A stretch of DNA of 64,000 nucleotides from Bryobacteraceae bacterium (GTDB taxonomy: Bacteria; Acidobacteriota; Terriglobia; Bryobacterales; Bryobacteraceae), in NCBI GenBank assembly GCA_023384675.1, contig JAHDVK010000016.1:62001-126000 (forward strand), given 5' to 3'. Below the pieces are notes generated by a model. That model did not search any database. It was not told the origin of the DNA and saw only the letters and a program-made list of their open reading frames with translations. Below, piece after piece: positions 26,284 to 35,189 of this stretch. Made by a program: the position numbers and the translations under genes. The first letter of the stretch is position 1; each line of letters begins with the position of its first letter.

Positions 26284-27165
26284 ATGAGCAACATTCTGAT
26301 CACCGGCTGCAGCATGGGCATCGGTTTCGCCACCGCACTGGAACTGGCGCGCGCGGGACACCGCGTGTTTGCCACGATGCGAAACGCTGCTGGCGCTCCC
26401 CGCCTCGGTGAGATTGCCGCGGAGGAGCATCTCCCGATTGAGATCCGCGCCCTCGATGTCGATTCAGACGAATCCGTCCGCGCCTGTTTCTCCGCGATCG
26501 ATTCGCCCGTCGATGTCCTCGTCAACAATGCCGGCATTGAGGCGCACGGCTCCGTGGAAGAACTGCCCATGGAATCGCTCATCGCCGTGATGAACACGAA
26601 CTACTTTGGAACGGTTCGGTGCATCAAGGCGGTTCTGCCCCGGATGCGGGAAAGGCGGAGCGGCTGCATCATCAACATCTCATCCGTTTCCGGCCGTATT
26701 GCAAGTTCGCCGCTGGGCGCCTATTGTGCCTCCAAGTACGCCGTCGAGGCCATCAGTGAAGCGCTGGCCGGCGAAGTGAAACCCTTCGGAATTCGTGTCG
26801 CGATTGTGGAACCGGGCATCCAGAATACCCGCATGGCTCAGGATATCGCCCATTCAAACGGGTCCATTTACCCGCACTCGGTCCGGTTTGCCGGGCTGTT
26901 CCGCGCGGCGCTCGCCAACCCGACGCCGCCCGAGGCGACCGCCTCCGTGGTCCGCAACATCATTGAGAGCGGAACCTGGCAGCTTCGCCATCTTTCGGGT
27001 CCTGATGCTGAACCGTATGTGGGTTGGCGGGCCAGCCAAAGCGACGAGCAGTGGGTGGATTGGAGCGCCCAGGATGACGAATCCTGGTACGCCGCGGTGG
27101 AGCGCGATTTCGGCATCAACGCCCGGCCACTGCCGGCCACCAGCACGGGATGTGCTGACCAGTAG
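26284..27165 (+). CDS. Short-chain dehydrogenase/reductase (classical SDR)
   Basis: A 293-residue classical SDR. The cofactor loop is TGCSMGIG, the structural motif NNAG follows, and the catalytic residues are Ser in ISSVSGRI and Tyr/Lys in YCASKYAV. It should oxidise or reduce a hydroxyl/carbonyl with NAD(P). The Arg after the first strand pair (ATMRNAAG) suggests NADP preference. I start it at ATG 26284; a GTG at 26263 and an ATG at 26275 are in frame, and none has a good ribosome binding site. The final 60 residues extend beyond the Rossmann core and are Trp-rich. It is followed by the zinc alcohol dehydrogenase gene 108 bases downstream. Confidence 0.85.
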   Translation: MSNILITGCSMGIGFATALELARAGHRVFATMRNAAGAPRLGEIAAEEHLPIEIRALDVDSDESVRACFSAIDSPVDVLVNNAGIEAHGSVEELPMESLIAVMNTNYFGTVRCIKAVLPRMRERRSGCIINISSVSGRIASSPLGAYCASKYAVEAISEALAGEVKPFGIRVAIVEPGIQNTRMAQDIAHSNGSIYPHSVRFAGLFRAALANPTPPEATASVVRNIIESGTWQLRHLSGPDAEPYVGWRASQSDEQWVDWSAQDDESWYAAVERDFGINARPLPATSTGCADQ

Positions 27166-27273
27166 TTCGTCCTGCTCAGGTGCGCCGCGATGGTACAAAG
27201 CGCCGGCTAACCCTGGAGCGGATCTGTGGATGATTGACCGCTGACTTTGAAACCCCGACAGGAGACACGAAGC

Positions 27274-28332
27274 TTGCCCACCGCCAAAGCCTACGCTGCC
27301 GCCGGCGCCACTACGCCGCTGGCCGGCACCACCATCCCCCGCCGTGATCCCACCGATCACGATGTGCAGATCGAGATTCTCTATTGCGGCATCTGCCACT
27401 CGGACCTGCACACGGCGAGGAACGAGTGGAGCAGCATCATGCCGACGGTCTACCCGTGTGTCCCCGGCCACGAGATCGTCGGCCGGGTCACCCGCACCGG
27501 ATCCGCCGTGACGAAATTCAAGGCAGGCGACCTCGCCGGCGTGGGCTGCCTGGTCGATTCCGACCGGACGTGCCCGAATTGCCAGGCCGGCCTGGAACAG
27601 TTCTGTCCGGGCATGGTCCTCACCTACAATTTTCCGGACAGAAACCTGGGCGGCGTCACCTATGGCGGCTACTCGGAAAGCATCGTCGTTGATGAGAATT
27701 TCGTGCTGCGGATTCCCGAAAATCTCGATCTCGCCGGTGCCGCGCCGCTGCTGTGCGCAGGCATCACCACCTATTCACCGCTGCGGCATTGGGGGGTGGC
27801 CAGCGGCAAGAAGGTGGGCGTCGTAGGTCTCGGCGGACTGGGCCATATGGCGGTCAAGTTCGCCAGGGCGCTCGGCGCCCATGTCGTCGTATTCACGACT
27901 TCGCCGGGCAAGCGAGACGATGCACTCCGCCTCGGCGCCCACGAGGTCGTCATCTCGCGCGACGCAAATGAGATGCAGAAACACGCGGGCAGCTTCGATT
28001 TCATTCTTGATGCCGTCTCCGCCGATCACGACATCAACGCGTACATCCAACTGCTCGGTCGCGACGGCAACCTCACGCTCGTTGGAGCACCGGAAAAACC
28101 TCTGCCCGTATCCGCGTTCGGACTTCTGTTTGCCCGCCGCAGCCTGTCGGGTTCGCTCATCGGCGGGATCGCGGAAACCCAGGAGATGCTCGATTTCTGC
28201 AGCGAGCACAACATCACTGCCGACGTCGAAGTCATCCCGATCCAACAGATCAACGAGGCCTACGAACGCATGCTCAGGTCGGACGTGAAATATCGCTTCT
28301 CGATCGACATGGCATCGCTCAAGGGCGAATAG
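27274..28332 (+). CDS. Zinc-dependent NAD(P) alcohol dehydrogenase, YahK-like
   Basis: A 352-residue MDR-family enzyme, TTG start at 27274 with AGGAG about nine bases upstream. It follows E. coli YahK almost throughout: CGICHSDLH and PGHEIVG give the first zinc ligands, PLLCAGITTYSP the third, and GVVGLGGLGHMAVK is the NADP loop. Of the four structural-zinc Cys in YahK, the first appears replaced by Asp (DSDRTCPNC), so only three remain. YahK-type enzymes reduce aldehydes with NADPH. The C-terminus INEAYERMLRSDVKYRF is typical of the group. It lies after an SDR gene, possibly in the same transcription unit. Confidence 0.88.
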   Translation: MPTAKAYAAAGATTPLAGTTIPRRDPTDHDVQIEILYCGICHSDLHTARNEWSSIMPTVYPCVPGHEIVGRVTRTGSAVTKFKAGDLAGVGCLVDSDRTCPNCQAGLEQFCPGMVLTYNFPDRNLGGVTYGGYSESIVVDENFVLRIPENLDLAGAAPLLCAGITTYSPLRHWGVASGKKVGVVGLGGLGHMAVKFARALGAHVVVFTTSPGKRDDALRLGAHEVVISRDANEMQKHAGSFDFILDAVSADHDINAYIQLLGRDGNLTLVGAPEKPLPVSAFGLLFARRSLSGSLIGGIAETQEMLDFCSEHNITADVEVIPIQQINEAYERMLRSDVKYRFSIDMASLKGE

Positions 28333-28443
28333 GTCGGGCATGCCGCACCATTCCCGTCGAGGTGCATAGGAAAGGCCAGTACGAGAAAGTCTGACCGGGG
28401 TTCGTCAACTGGAACTGCAGGCGGGGAGTAGGGTTTCGGCGGG

Positions 28444-28517
28444 TGGCTCCCCGGCATGGATTCGAACCACGATTCACGGCTCCAAAGGCCGCTGTCCTAC
28501 CATTAGACGACCGGGGA
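28444..28517 (-). tRNA. tRNA-Gln (UUG)
   Basis: Minus-strand cloverleaf. The 7-bp acceptor stem TCCCCGG/CCGGGGA, D-arm GTCTAATGGTAGGAC, anticodon stem GCGGC/GCCGT around loop CTTTGGA and T-loop GTTCGAATC are all present. The anticodon is TTG, so it reads CAA and CAG for glutamine. A CCA is encoded at 28446-28444. It is isolated in the 235-base gap between the zinc alcohol dehydrogenase and the small monooxygenase-like gene. Confidence 0.95.
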
Positions 28518-28567
28518 GTACTTTCTCAGTTTAGCAGTCCATCCCTGCGTTGCATAATGGGGACACC

Positions 28568-28873
28568 ATGTTGATCGTTCACGTCCATATTCATGTGAAA
28601 CCGGAACACCTGGACGGCTTTGTTAAAGCTACGCTCATCAATGCACAAGGAAGCATCCAGGAATCCGGCATCGCCCGTTTCGACCTCCTGAGAGACACCG
28701 CCGACCCGCACCACTTCGTTCTCCAAGAGGTCTACCGCACCCAGGACGCACCCGCAGCCCACAAGGAAACCACCCACTATGCCGCTTGGCGCGATGCGGT
28801 CGCTCCCATGATGGCTTCGCCCCGGAGTTCAGTCAAGTTCGAGAACCTGTTTCCGGAGGATGAAGGGTGGTAG
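28568..28873 (+). CDS. Antibiotic biosynthesis monooxygenase-domain protein
   Basis: A 101-residue protein of the dimeric alpha/beta-barrel ABM superfamily. The N-terminal strand [19 protein letters not shown], with core [14 protein letters not shown], the [11 protein letters not shown] strand and [19 protein letters not shown] are characteristic, and the helix [13 protein letters not shown] closes the domain. Such proteins act on small electron-rich molecules, bind heme or serve as isomerases. The stop is 7 bases into the following iron alcohol dehydrogenase gene, so they are co-translated, and a shared pathway is likely. A TTG at 28550 in frame is a less likely start. Substrate unknown. Confidence 0.82.
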   Translation: MLIVHVHIHVKPEHLDGFVKATLINAQGSIQESGIARFDLLRDTADPHHFVLQEVYRTQDAPAAHKETTHYAAWRDAVAPMMASPRSSVKFENLFPEDEGW

Positions 28874-29985
28874 CAGCCTTCGAGTTCGCCACTGCCACCC
28901 GCATTATTTTTGGCCCTGGCTCTGTCCGGCAGGCCGCCGCAGCCGCGTGGGAGTTCGGCCGGCGCCCCCTCATCGTGACCGGCGCCAACCGGGAGCGGGC
29001 GCAGGTTCTGGGGCTAGATGGGGTCGTGCATTGCATTCCCACTGAACCTACGCTGCCCATGATCCGCGAAGCCTTGGCCGCCGCCCGCGAAGCCGGCTGC
29101 GATGTGGTTGTTGCCGTTGGGGGCGGGTCGGCAATCGATGCCGGCAAGGCCATCGCCGCGCTGCTGCCCAATCAGGAGGACCCGCTCCGTTTCCTGGAAG
29201 TTGTTGGCGCAGGCCAGCCGCTTGCTTACGCGCCTCTGCCCTTCATCGCAATACCCACAACGGCGGGCACGGGAGCCGAAGTCACCCGCAACGCCGTGCT
29301 GGCTTCGCCCGAACATGGCGTAAAGGCGAGTTTGCGAAGCCCTTTGATGCTGCCGCGCCTGGCTGTGATCGACCCCGAGCTGGCGGTCTCAGCGCCTCCC
29401 CCTGTCACCGCCGCTACCGGGCTCGACGCCCTCACCCAACTGATCGAACCGTGGGTTTCGCCCCGCGCCAACCCTTTGACCGATGCTTTGTGCCTGGAAG
29501 GTATCCGCAGAGCCGCCGCTTCCCTGCCCCGCGCGTTCCACCATCCCGGCGACTTGCGGGCACGGACCGATATGGCTCTGGCAGCCCTCTTTGGCGGACT
29601 TACGCTGGCCAACGCCGGGCTTGGGGCAGTTCATGGCTTCGCCGCCCCCATCGGCGGTGAGTTCGCGGCGCCCCACGGAGCGGTATGCGCGGCGTTGCTA
29701 CCTCACGTAATCCGAGCCAATGTCACCGCGTTGCGCAGCCGCGAGGCGGGGAGCGAGGCGCTGCGCCGGTATGGGCTGCTGACAGGCATTCTCGGTGAGG
29801 ATCCGGCCACTTACACCCTGCGCCTCGCACAGGAATTGGCGATACCCTCTCTCAGCGCCTACGGAATCACCCCGGCCGATATCCCCTCCATTTGCGAAAA
29901 AGCTGCTGCCGCCTCCAGCATGAAAACCAATCCCATCGCGCTGACCGCGGAGGAACTTCAGCGAACTCTTTCGGCCGCGTTGTGA
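28867..29985 (+). CDS. Iron-containing alcohol dehydrogenase (group III)
   Basis: A 372-residue group III alcohol dehydrogenase, GTG start overlapping the monooxygenase-like gene. The cofactor motif [15 protein letters not shown] and the [15 protein letters not shown] loop are present. Metal ligands are Asp (TGLDALTQ), two His in [18 protein letters not shown] and a Gln where a His is usual (DALTQLIE rather than DALTH). The enzyme should bind a divalent metal and NAD(P). Relatives include maleylacetate reductases and lactaldehyde reductases, so the substrate is open. It is convergent with the Bcp gene at 29999. Confidence 0.86.
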   Translation: MVAAFEFATATRIIFGPGSVRQAAAAAWEFGRRPLIVTGANRERAQVLGLDGVVHCIPTEPTLPMIREALAAAREAGCDVVVAVGGGSAIDAGKAIAALLPNQEDPLRFLEVVGAGQPLAYAPLPFIAIPTTAGTGAEVTRNAVLASPEHGVKASLRSPLMLPRLAVIDPELAVSAPPPVTAATGLDALTQLIEPWVSPRANPLTDALCLEGIRRAAASLPRAFHHPGDLRARTDMALAALFGGLTLANAGLGAVHGFAAPIGGEFAAPHGAVCAALLPHVIRANVTALRSREAGSEALRRYGLLTGILGEDPATYTLRLAQELAIPSLSAYGITPADIPSICEKAAAASSMKTNPIALTAEELQRTLSAAL

Positions 29986-29998
29986 GCCGCGGACGGAA

Positions 29999-30466
29999 TC
30001 AGGCCTCGGCGAGCGCCGCGAGGACTTCGGCGGCGTGCCCGTCCAATTTCACTTTGGGAAAGATGTGAGTGATTTTTCCGCCTGCGTCAATGATGAAGGT
30101 TGTGCGAGCGACGCCCATATACGACTTCCCGTACATGGATTTTTCGACCCACACTCCGTATTTCCCGGCGACTTCATGGTCTTCGTCCGACAAGAGGGTG
30201 AATGGCAGCGAATATTTGTCCTTGAATTTGGCCACGGCCTTCACCGGATCCGGGGAGACGCCGAGAATGACCGCATCGGCCCCCGTGAAGCGGGGCATGT
30301 CGTCGCGAAAGCTACAAGCCTCCTTGGTGCAGCCGGGCGTATCGGCCTTTGGAAAGAAGTAGAGCACCACCTTCTTTCCTTTGAGCGAACTGAGCTTGAG
30401 CTTCTCGCCCGAGTCAGTGAGAACGGTAAAGTCCGGTGCTTTGGAACCTGTCTTGAGTTCGGCCAT
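29999..30466 (-). CDS. bcp: Thioredoxin-dependent peroxiredoxin, BCP type
   Basis: A 155-residue thioredoxin-fold peroxiredoxin. The peroxidatic Cys lies in PGCTKEACSF, the CXXXXC arrangement of the BCP/PrxQ class, where the second Cys resolves the sulfenate intramolecularly. FFPKADTPGC and the conserved Arg in VARTTFII complete the site. It reduces hydroperoxides with thioredoxin in the cytoplasm. The start at MAELKTGSKAPDF is the usual BCP N-terminus. Its ATG is only 13 bases from the ATG of the divergent hydrolase gene, so both promoters must overlap coding sequence. Confidence 0.92.
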   Translation of the reverse strand: MAELKTGSKAPDFTVLTDSGEKLKLSSLKGKKVVLYFFPKADTPGCTKEACSFRDDMPRFTGADAVILGVSPDPVKAVAKFKDKYSLPFTLLSDEDHEVAGKYGVWVEKSMYGKSYMGVARTTFIIDAGGKITHIFPKVKLDGHAAEVLAALAEA

Positions 30467-30479
30467 ACTGAAGAATACG

Positions 30480-32036
30480 ATGCCACAAAACTGCCGGCGG
30501 AATCTGGGAATTGTTACATTCTTGTTTATACTCGCCGCGCCGGCGCAGGACCTGAGCACCATCGACGGAAGCAGCCTCGACAAGCCCGGCCGGGACGATC
30601 TGCGGAATCTCTCGCTGCTGGTTCGGCAGATGATGCCGCCGGAGTTGAGCCCGGCGCTGCGCACGCTGAATTCGGCGATCAACCGGGCATTCAAAGCCGA
30701 AGACGACACGGCCACATGGAGGCTGCTGACCCGGTTCATCGCCACGCTGCAGGGACGGAGGTGGGACGAAGGGCTCGAGTTGCTTGCGTCCTACCGCATG
30801 CTCGTGGACCGGCGTCTGGCGCAGCCCGGCGAGGCGTTGAAGGTGGCGCTGAATCCGCTGTTCAACCTCTCCCGGTCCCTCAAGCAACCCTACGTGATCC
30901 AGGTTTCTCTGGTGGACGGTCGCGGGCGGGCGGCCCGGCCGGCCCATCGCGCGGAGGTTGCTGAGTTCAAACCATTGGAATACGCCTTCGACACGAAAAA
31001 GCTCAGGGATGGGGAGTATGAAGTCGTGTACGAACTCCTGACGGGCGCGGGCGCGAAAGTGGCGGAGACCCGGCGCCCGGTGACCTTGGACCGGCGCCTC
31101 GATCAGCGACTGGCGCGGCTCGGCCAGAACCTGGCCCGCGCGCCGCGGAACGCCGGAAATGCGCGGGTGCGGGCGGCTCTGGAGTCGGCCGAGTATCTGC
31201 ATCAGGTGATGACCCGCGCGCGCCGCGAGTACACCGCCGCGCCGCGCCTGCTGGCGCACCCGTTCGCGGCCAGTATCTCGGGCATCGAAGACGTGAGCCG
31301 GTATGCGGGCGATCCGTTCGACTTGAAATCCGACCTGCCGCTGGCTGAGCGATTCGTGGCGGCGGCGCTGGCAGGCCGCGATCCGTTCGAGGGCCTGACG
31401 GGCGATCTCCGGCTGGCTTACCGTTCGGATGTGGACCAGAGCTTGCAGCCCTATCGCGTCTATGTGCCCAAACGCCCCGCCCGCCGGCTGCTAGTGACGC
31501 TGCACGGGGTTTCGGGTGACGAAAACACATACTTTGGCCCCTTCACGGGCGGATTGTTGGAAAAATTGGCCGTGGAACGCGGATTTGTGGTGGCTTCGCC
31601 CAACGGGCGCGGACCCACCGGGGGCTACGTGGGCGCCTCGCGGAAGGACGTATACGACGTCCGCGAGCGGGCCGTGGCACTGTTTGGGATCGACGACAGG
31701 CAGGTGTTTCTGACCGGTCACTCGATGGGAGCGATGGGCGCGTGGCAGATCGCCTTCGAGAAGCCGGAGTTGTGGGCCGCGGTGGCCCCGGTCGCCGGAG
31801 CAATGACCGTGAACCGTCGGATGCTCGAGCGGAACCCGGAGATGCCCGTCTTTCTTGCTCAAGGGGGCAGGGACCGGCTCACGATCCCTTCGGTTGCCCG
31901 CAACGTCGCTGCATTTGCACGCGAAACACTGCGGACGTTCGAATACCGTGAATATCCCGAGGCGGACCATTTCGCCATCGGCACGGCATCGCTCGCCGAT
32001 GTTTTCGAGTTCTTCGACAGGGTTTCCGGGCGATAG
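30480..32036 (+). CDS. Secreted alpha/beta-hydrolase (esterase/depolymerase type)
   Basis: A 518-residue protein with a signal peptide (residues 1-22, MPQNCRRNLGIVTFLFILAA in outline) and a long N-terminal helical region of about 300 residues of unknown fold. The C-terminal 220 residues are an alpha/beta-hydrolase: LLVTLHGVSGDE supplies the oxyanion loop, the nucleophile Ser is in TGHSMGAMG, and the charge relay is Asp (GGRDRLTIP) and His (PEADHFAIG). It resembles esterases and polyhydroxyalkanoate-type depolymerases. The start at 30480 lies 13 bases from the divergent bcp start. Exported location is likely; substrate unknown. Confidence 0.83.
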   Translation: MPQNCRRNLGIVTFLFILAAPAQDLSTIDGSSLDKPGRDDLRNLSLLVRQMMPPELSPALRTLNSAINRAFKAEDDTATWRLLTRFIATLQGRRWDEGLELLASYRMLVDRRLAQPGEALKVALNPLFNLSRSLKQPYVIQVSLVDGRGRAARPAHRAEVAEFKPLEYAFDTKKLRDGEYEVVYELLTGAGAKVAETRRPVTLDRRLDQRLARLGQNLARAPRNAGNARVRAALESAEYLHQVMTRARREYTAAPRLLAHPFAASISGIEDVSRYAGDPFDLKSDLPLAERFVAAALAGRDPFEGLTGDLRLAYRSDVDQSLQPYRVYVPKRPARRLLVTLHGVSGDENTYFGPFTGGLLEKLAVERGFVVASPNGRGPTGGYVGASRKDVYDVRERAVALFGIDDRQVFLTGHSMGAMGAWQIAFEKPELWAAVAPVAGAMTVNRRMLERNPEMPVFLAQGGRDRLTIPSVARNVAAFARETLRTFEYREYPEADHFAIGTASLADVFEFFDRVSGR

Positions 32037-32114
32037 GTTCAAGCTACGGGTGCGGGCAGCGAGGAAATTGACGAGCGGCTCGTTGCTTTTGGCGGTGAAG
32101 GACGGTTGAGCCGG

Positions 32115-33659
32115 TCAAAAAAGGCGGCGGCGGCCGCGGTCTTCCAGGAGCTTGTCAAGGGCGGGCGCCGCGGTTCCTTCCCTGGCGTGAGCCTCCTGCA
32201 GGCGGCGCAGCAGAACCGCGCTGTCGCCGTGGCGGGCGCGCACCTGTTCGAGTTCGCTGGACGACCGGGCGGCGGCCATAGCCTGACGACGTCGGTAGGC
32301 GGACTTCAGGCGCAGTTTATCAGTGAACGCCTCGGCGGCGGTCAGGCGGTCGTTCCTGGGGACGAACTCATATCTCCACTGGACCGCGGACAGGACGGTG
32401 AACACGGTCCCCGCGGCGATCCAGGCATAGGTGAAGCGTCGGACTGCCGGGCTCCCCCGCAGGAACAGGAACAAAAAGCCGAGTGCGGCCAAGGGAAGCA
32501 AGTTGATCAGCAAGCGCATGGCAAATGCGCGGCCGTTCCAATTGGTGGGCATGGAGCCGACGAGCGCTACCTGAATCAGCGCGGCCAACAGGAGCGGGCC
32601 GAGCCAGCGCCGGGAGTGCCGAACGGCCCAAATCAGGCCGAGCGCCCCCGCCAGGGTGGCGGGGGTGGTGAAAACGAGGCCGTTGTGTGACGAAAACAGC
32701 ACGTGCAAGACCTTCGAAGGAGGCCATTCCATGAACTGGGACCCTTGTGGGATGGTGAACCAGGAGCCGTAGATCGTTCGCCATTGCCAGAGTTGGGGGA
32801 TCAGCAGAACAAGACAGACAGCCGCCGCCAGCCCGCGGCTGATCCACCACTCGCGCCGGCGCAGGCGGCCCGGCTCGGCAAGTTCATAAGCGAGTAGAGC
32901 TACGAGAAAGAGGGCGTCCTGCCAGCGGCATAGGACCATCAGCCCGCTCACCGCCCCTACGGCGAGCCAGGGCCGCAAATCAAAGGAGTCGCGTGCGGAC
33001 CACCAGGCAAGCAGAAAGCCGATGACGGCGAGGAAGCTGACGGTATGGCTCATTACCGTGAAAGCGTAATAACCGAGGGCGGTGCCCGGCACAAGTGCGA
33101 ACACAGCAATAGCGGCACGGCGAGACACTTCACGCTGGTCCCCACTCCATTCGGCCGAGGCCTTGACGAGCCAAAGATGAAGGAGGAGAAGAGCCAAAGC
33201 AAGGTAAACGGCGTTGGCGGCGGCAAAAAGGCGCTCGGCCCAGGGGCCGTAGCCATCCGCAGCCGCGCCGGTCCAGGAGTCGATCAATGTGCCCGCGGCG
33301 AGAAAGGGGATCCCGAGCAGCGAGTACCCGATGGCGTAAGGGCTGCCGGGCAGGCTCGTAGAGGGAACGATGGCCACCCAGCGCCGGGCGCCGGGAGACA
33401 TCGGTGAGTCGTCCGGAAGCAGGACCGCAAGTTGGTTCGTGAGGTCGAAGTCGCGGTCGAACCAGAGTGAGTGAGCCGTGCCGAAATAGCAGATCGAGTC
33501 GATATTCAGCCGGGTGACGACCAGGAAGCCCCGCCCGCCAGGAGCAGCAGCGTCGAGGAGTACCGTCGTAGCCACGAGTAGACCCGTCAGGGCCGCAAAA
33601 GCGCGGAGGTGAGAGACTGGCCGCGACGGCGGCAGCGAAACCGCGGGTGGCGTTTCCAT
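32115..33659 (-). CDS. Polytopic membrane protein, possible glycosyltransferase of GT-C type
   Basis: A 514-residue integral membrane protein with about eleven hydrophobic segments, beginning with a short cytoplasmic N-terminus, then a first segment at about residue 20-42. An Asp-containing loop (DSICYFGTAHSLWFDRDFDLTN, core WFDRDFDL) follows the first segment, as in GT-C glycosyltransferases where such loops hold catalytic carboxylates. The rest is a typical hydrophobic scaffold; the last 100 residues are charged and cytoplasmic. It could transfer a sugar from a lipid carrier to a surface polymer, but no strong family signature is seen. It is flanked by an esterase gene (78 bases) and a MmcQ/YjbR gene. 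Confidence 0.6.
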   Translation of the reverse strand: METPPAVSLPPSRPVSHLRAFAALTGLLVATTVLLDAAAPGGRGFLVVTRLNIDSICYFGTAHSLWFDRDFDLTNQLAVLLPDDSPMSPGARRWVAIVPSTSLPGSPYAIGYSLLGIPFLAAGTLIDSWTGAAADGYGPWAERLFAAANAVYLALALLLLHLWLVKASAEWSGDQREVSRRAAIAVFALVPGTALGYYAFTVMSHTVSFLAVIGFLLAWWSARDSFDLRPWLAVGAVSGLMVLCRWQDALFLVALLAYELAEPGRLRRREWWISRGLAAAVCLVLLIPQLWQWRTIYGSWFTIPQGSQFMEWPPSKVLHVLFSSHNGLVFTTPATLAGALGLIWAVRHSRRWLGPLLLAALIQVALVGSMPTNWNGRAFAMRLLINLLPLAALGFLFLFLRGSPAVRRFTYAWIAAGTVFTVLSAVQWRYEFVPRNDRLTAAEAFTDKLRLKSAYRRRQAMAAARSSSELEQVRARHGDSAVLLRRLQEAHAREGTAAPALDKLLEDRGRRRLF

Positions 33660-33772
33660 CCTGACAACTCAACGGATCACGTTCATAGGCAGCCAGCCGC
33701 TATCTGCGCGTGATCCAAACGCGCTATCTTACCCCAACCATGGGGTTAGCGGTTACGGGATAATACCTCGGG

Positions 33773-34132
33773 ATGCTCCGGGATTACTTTTTAGAAGAGC
33801 TGCGGAATGTTTCCCGTGACCTGCCGGGCGCGGAGGAGACAGTGAAGTGGGGGTACGATATTGTCTTCCAGGTGAACGAGAAGATGTTCGCGATCATCGG
33901 GGAATGGCGGGGGGATCTGTGCCTGACGGTGAAAGTGGGCAAGCAGGCGATGGGCGTTTTTCTCGAAGATTCGCGCTACTTCGAGGCTCCGTATGTGGGC
34001 AAGCACGGGTGGGTTTCACTGAAGCTCGACTCCGCGCCGGCGGCAGAGGAGGTCAGCGAACTGGTGCGAGGCAGTTATGAGCTGGTTAGAGACTCGAAGC
34101 GCCGCTCTCGACCGGGTCAGGCAAGACGCTGA
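33773..34132 (+). CDS. MmcQ/YjbR-family protein
   Basis: A 119-residue protein of the MmcQ/YjbR (CyaY-like) fold. The motifs VKWGYDIVFQVNEKMFAIIGEW, core YDIVFQVNEKMFAII, and LCLTVKVG are typical, then APYVGKHGWVSLKL and the C-terminal helix ELVRGSYELVRD. The family contains DNA-binding-like and uncharacterised proteins; biological role is unclear. The 3' end overlaps the convergent propeller gene by 47 bases. A palindrome with CGCTA/TAGCG arms and CCCCA/TGGGG inner arms lies in the gap upstream (33722-33751), a possible operator. Confidence 0.75.
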   Translation: MLRDYFLEELRNVSRDLPGAEETVKWGYDIVFQVNEKMFAIIGEWRGDLCLTVKVGKQAMGVFLEDSRYFEAPYVGKHGWVSLKLDSAPAAEEVSELVRGSYELVRDSKRRSRPGQARR

Positions 34133-35084
34133 CCGGAACGAAGTACACTTCGAAGCGCGCCGGGTCAAGCACTTGTGCGGGCTGCACCCCAGGCACCCCC
34201 GCGGCGAGCAATAGCACGTTGCCGGAACGTTCGAGGCGGGAGGGGCGGAAGCTGAGGTCGAGTGCCGCCTTGAGCGCCTGATCCTGAATGTCGATCGCCA
34301 GCACCTGCTGGGTTTCCCCCGAGGCCACGTACAGGGTAGCGCCATCGTCCGAAACGGCGATGCCCACGGGATCCTCGACACCATGCGCGCCGCTGGCCAC
34401 AGTTGCCACCTGCAAAGCGGCATCCCACTGGCTCAAGCGCAGCACTTCATGGCGGCCGCGATCGGCAATGAATAAGGCCCCATCACGCAATTCCATCGCT
34501 CCTGCGCGCTCCAGCGTGACCATCAGGTTCGGCGCTTCGCCGGGCGCGAGGCGGTAAACGGCCGCGCTGTCCTCCGTCTCCTGGAGGGCAGCGAAGACGG
34601 TAGAGCCGTCTGCGTCCAGCGCCAGGGTGACCAGGCGGCCTTCCACCAAGCCGAGATCGATGACACCGCCGGATTCGGGTTCGTGACGCAGGTTCCGCCA
34701 GATTTCAAGCCTGTTATGGCCGGTGTCGTGAATGACCGCCGCGCCGCCACGGACCGCGAAGGCCGACAGGCCCAGATCGGAGGCATCCTCGCGCAGCGCG
34801 GTCCAGACCGGTGCGTTCGCTCCGAGCCGCTGCACAAGATAGAGAGTTCCTTGATTCGCCACCAGCGCGCGTTCTCCGTCGGAGGACGCAGCGGCGTAAC
34901 TCGCTCCGCGCACCGCGGCCGCACCCGCATAGGCGGCGCCCGCGGAGCCAAGGATGGGGCGAATCGAGCCGGATTCGGCATCGATAATCAGCCCGGACAC
35001 AGGCCCGCGCAGGGCGTCATTCTCCGCCGCCAGCGTCAGCGCAAAGGCGCCCGTCAGGATCATCGCCATCGAAACGGTTTTCAT
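34086..35084 (-). CDS. Exported beta-propeller-like protein of unknown function
   Basis: A 332-residue protein with a signal peptide (residues 1-19) and repeats of about 45 residues typical of a six- or seven-bladed beta-propeller. Blades show GVEDPVGIAVSDDGATLYVAS and GALFIADRGRHEVLRLSQW, whose cores are DPVGIAVSDDGATLYVA and FIADRGRHEVLRL, as in NHL or SMP-30-like propellers. No catalytic metal ligands of the SMP-30 lactonase type are obvious. It is likely periplasmic and binds a ligand or partner. Its 3' end overlaps the MmcQ/YjbR gene. It is followed upstream by typA with a 105-base gap. Confidence 0.7.
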   Translation of the reverse strand: MKTVSMAMILTGAFALTLAAENDALRGPVSGLIIDAESGSIRPILGSAGAAYAGAAAVRGASYAAASSDGERALVANQGTLYLVQRLGANAPVWTALREDASDLGLSAFAVRGGAAVIHDTGHNRLEIWRNLRHEPESGGVIDLGLVEGRLVTLALDADGSTVFAALQETEDSAAVYRLAPGEAPNLMVTLERAGAMELRDGALFIADRGRHEVLRLSQWDAALQVATVASGAHGVEDPVGIAVSDDGATLYVASGETQQVLAIDIQDQALKAALDLSFRPSRLERSGNVLLLAAGVPGVQPAQVLDPARFEVYFVPVSVLPDPVESGASSL

Positions 35085-35189
35085 CCGTACCTCCGCTCAC
35101 AACCCTCGTGATGATTTGTCTCTTTATAGCACGGATTCGCGCAGCGCAGGAAAGGATTCGGTTTCCCGCGCGCTGTCCGCGGCGGAAAA

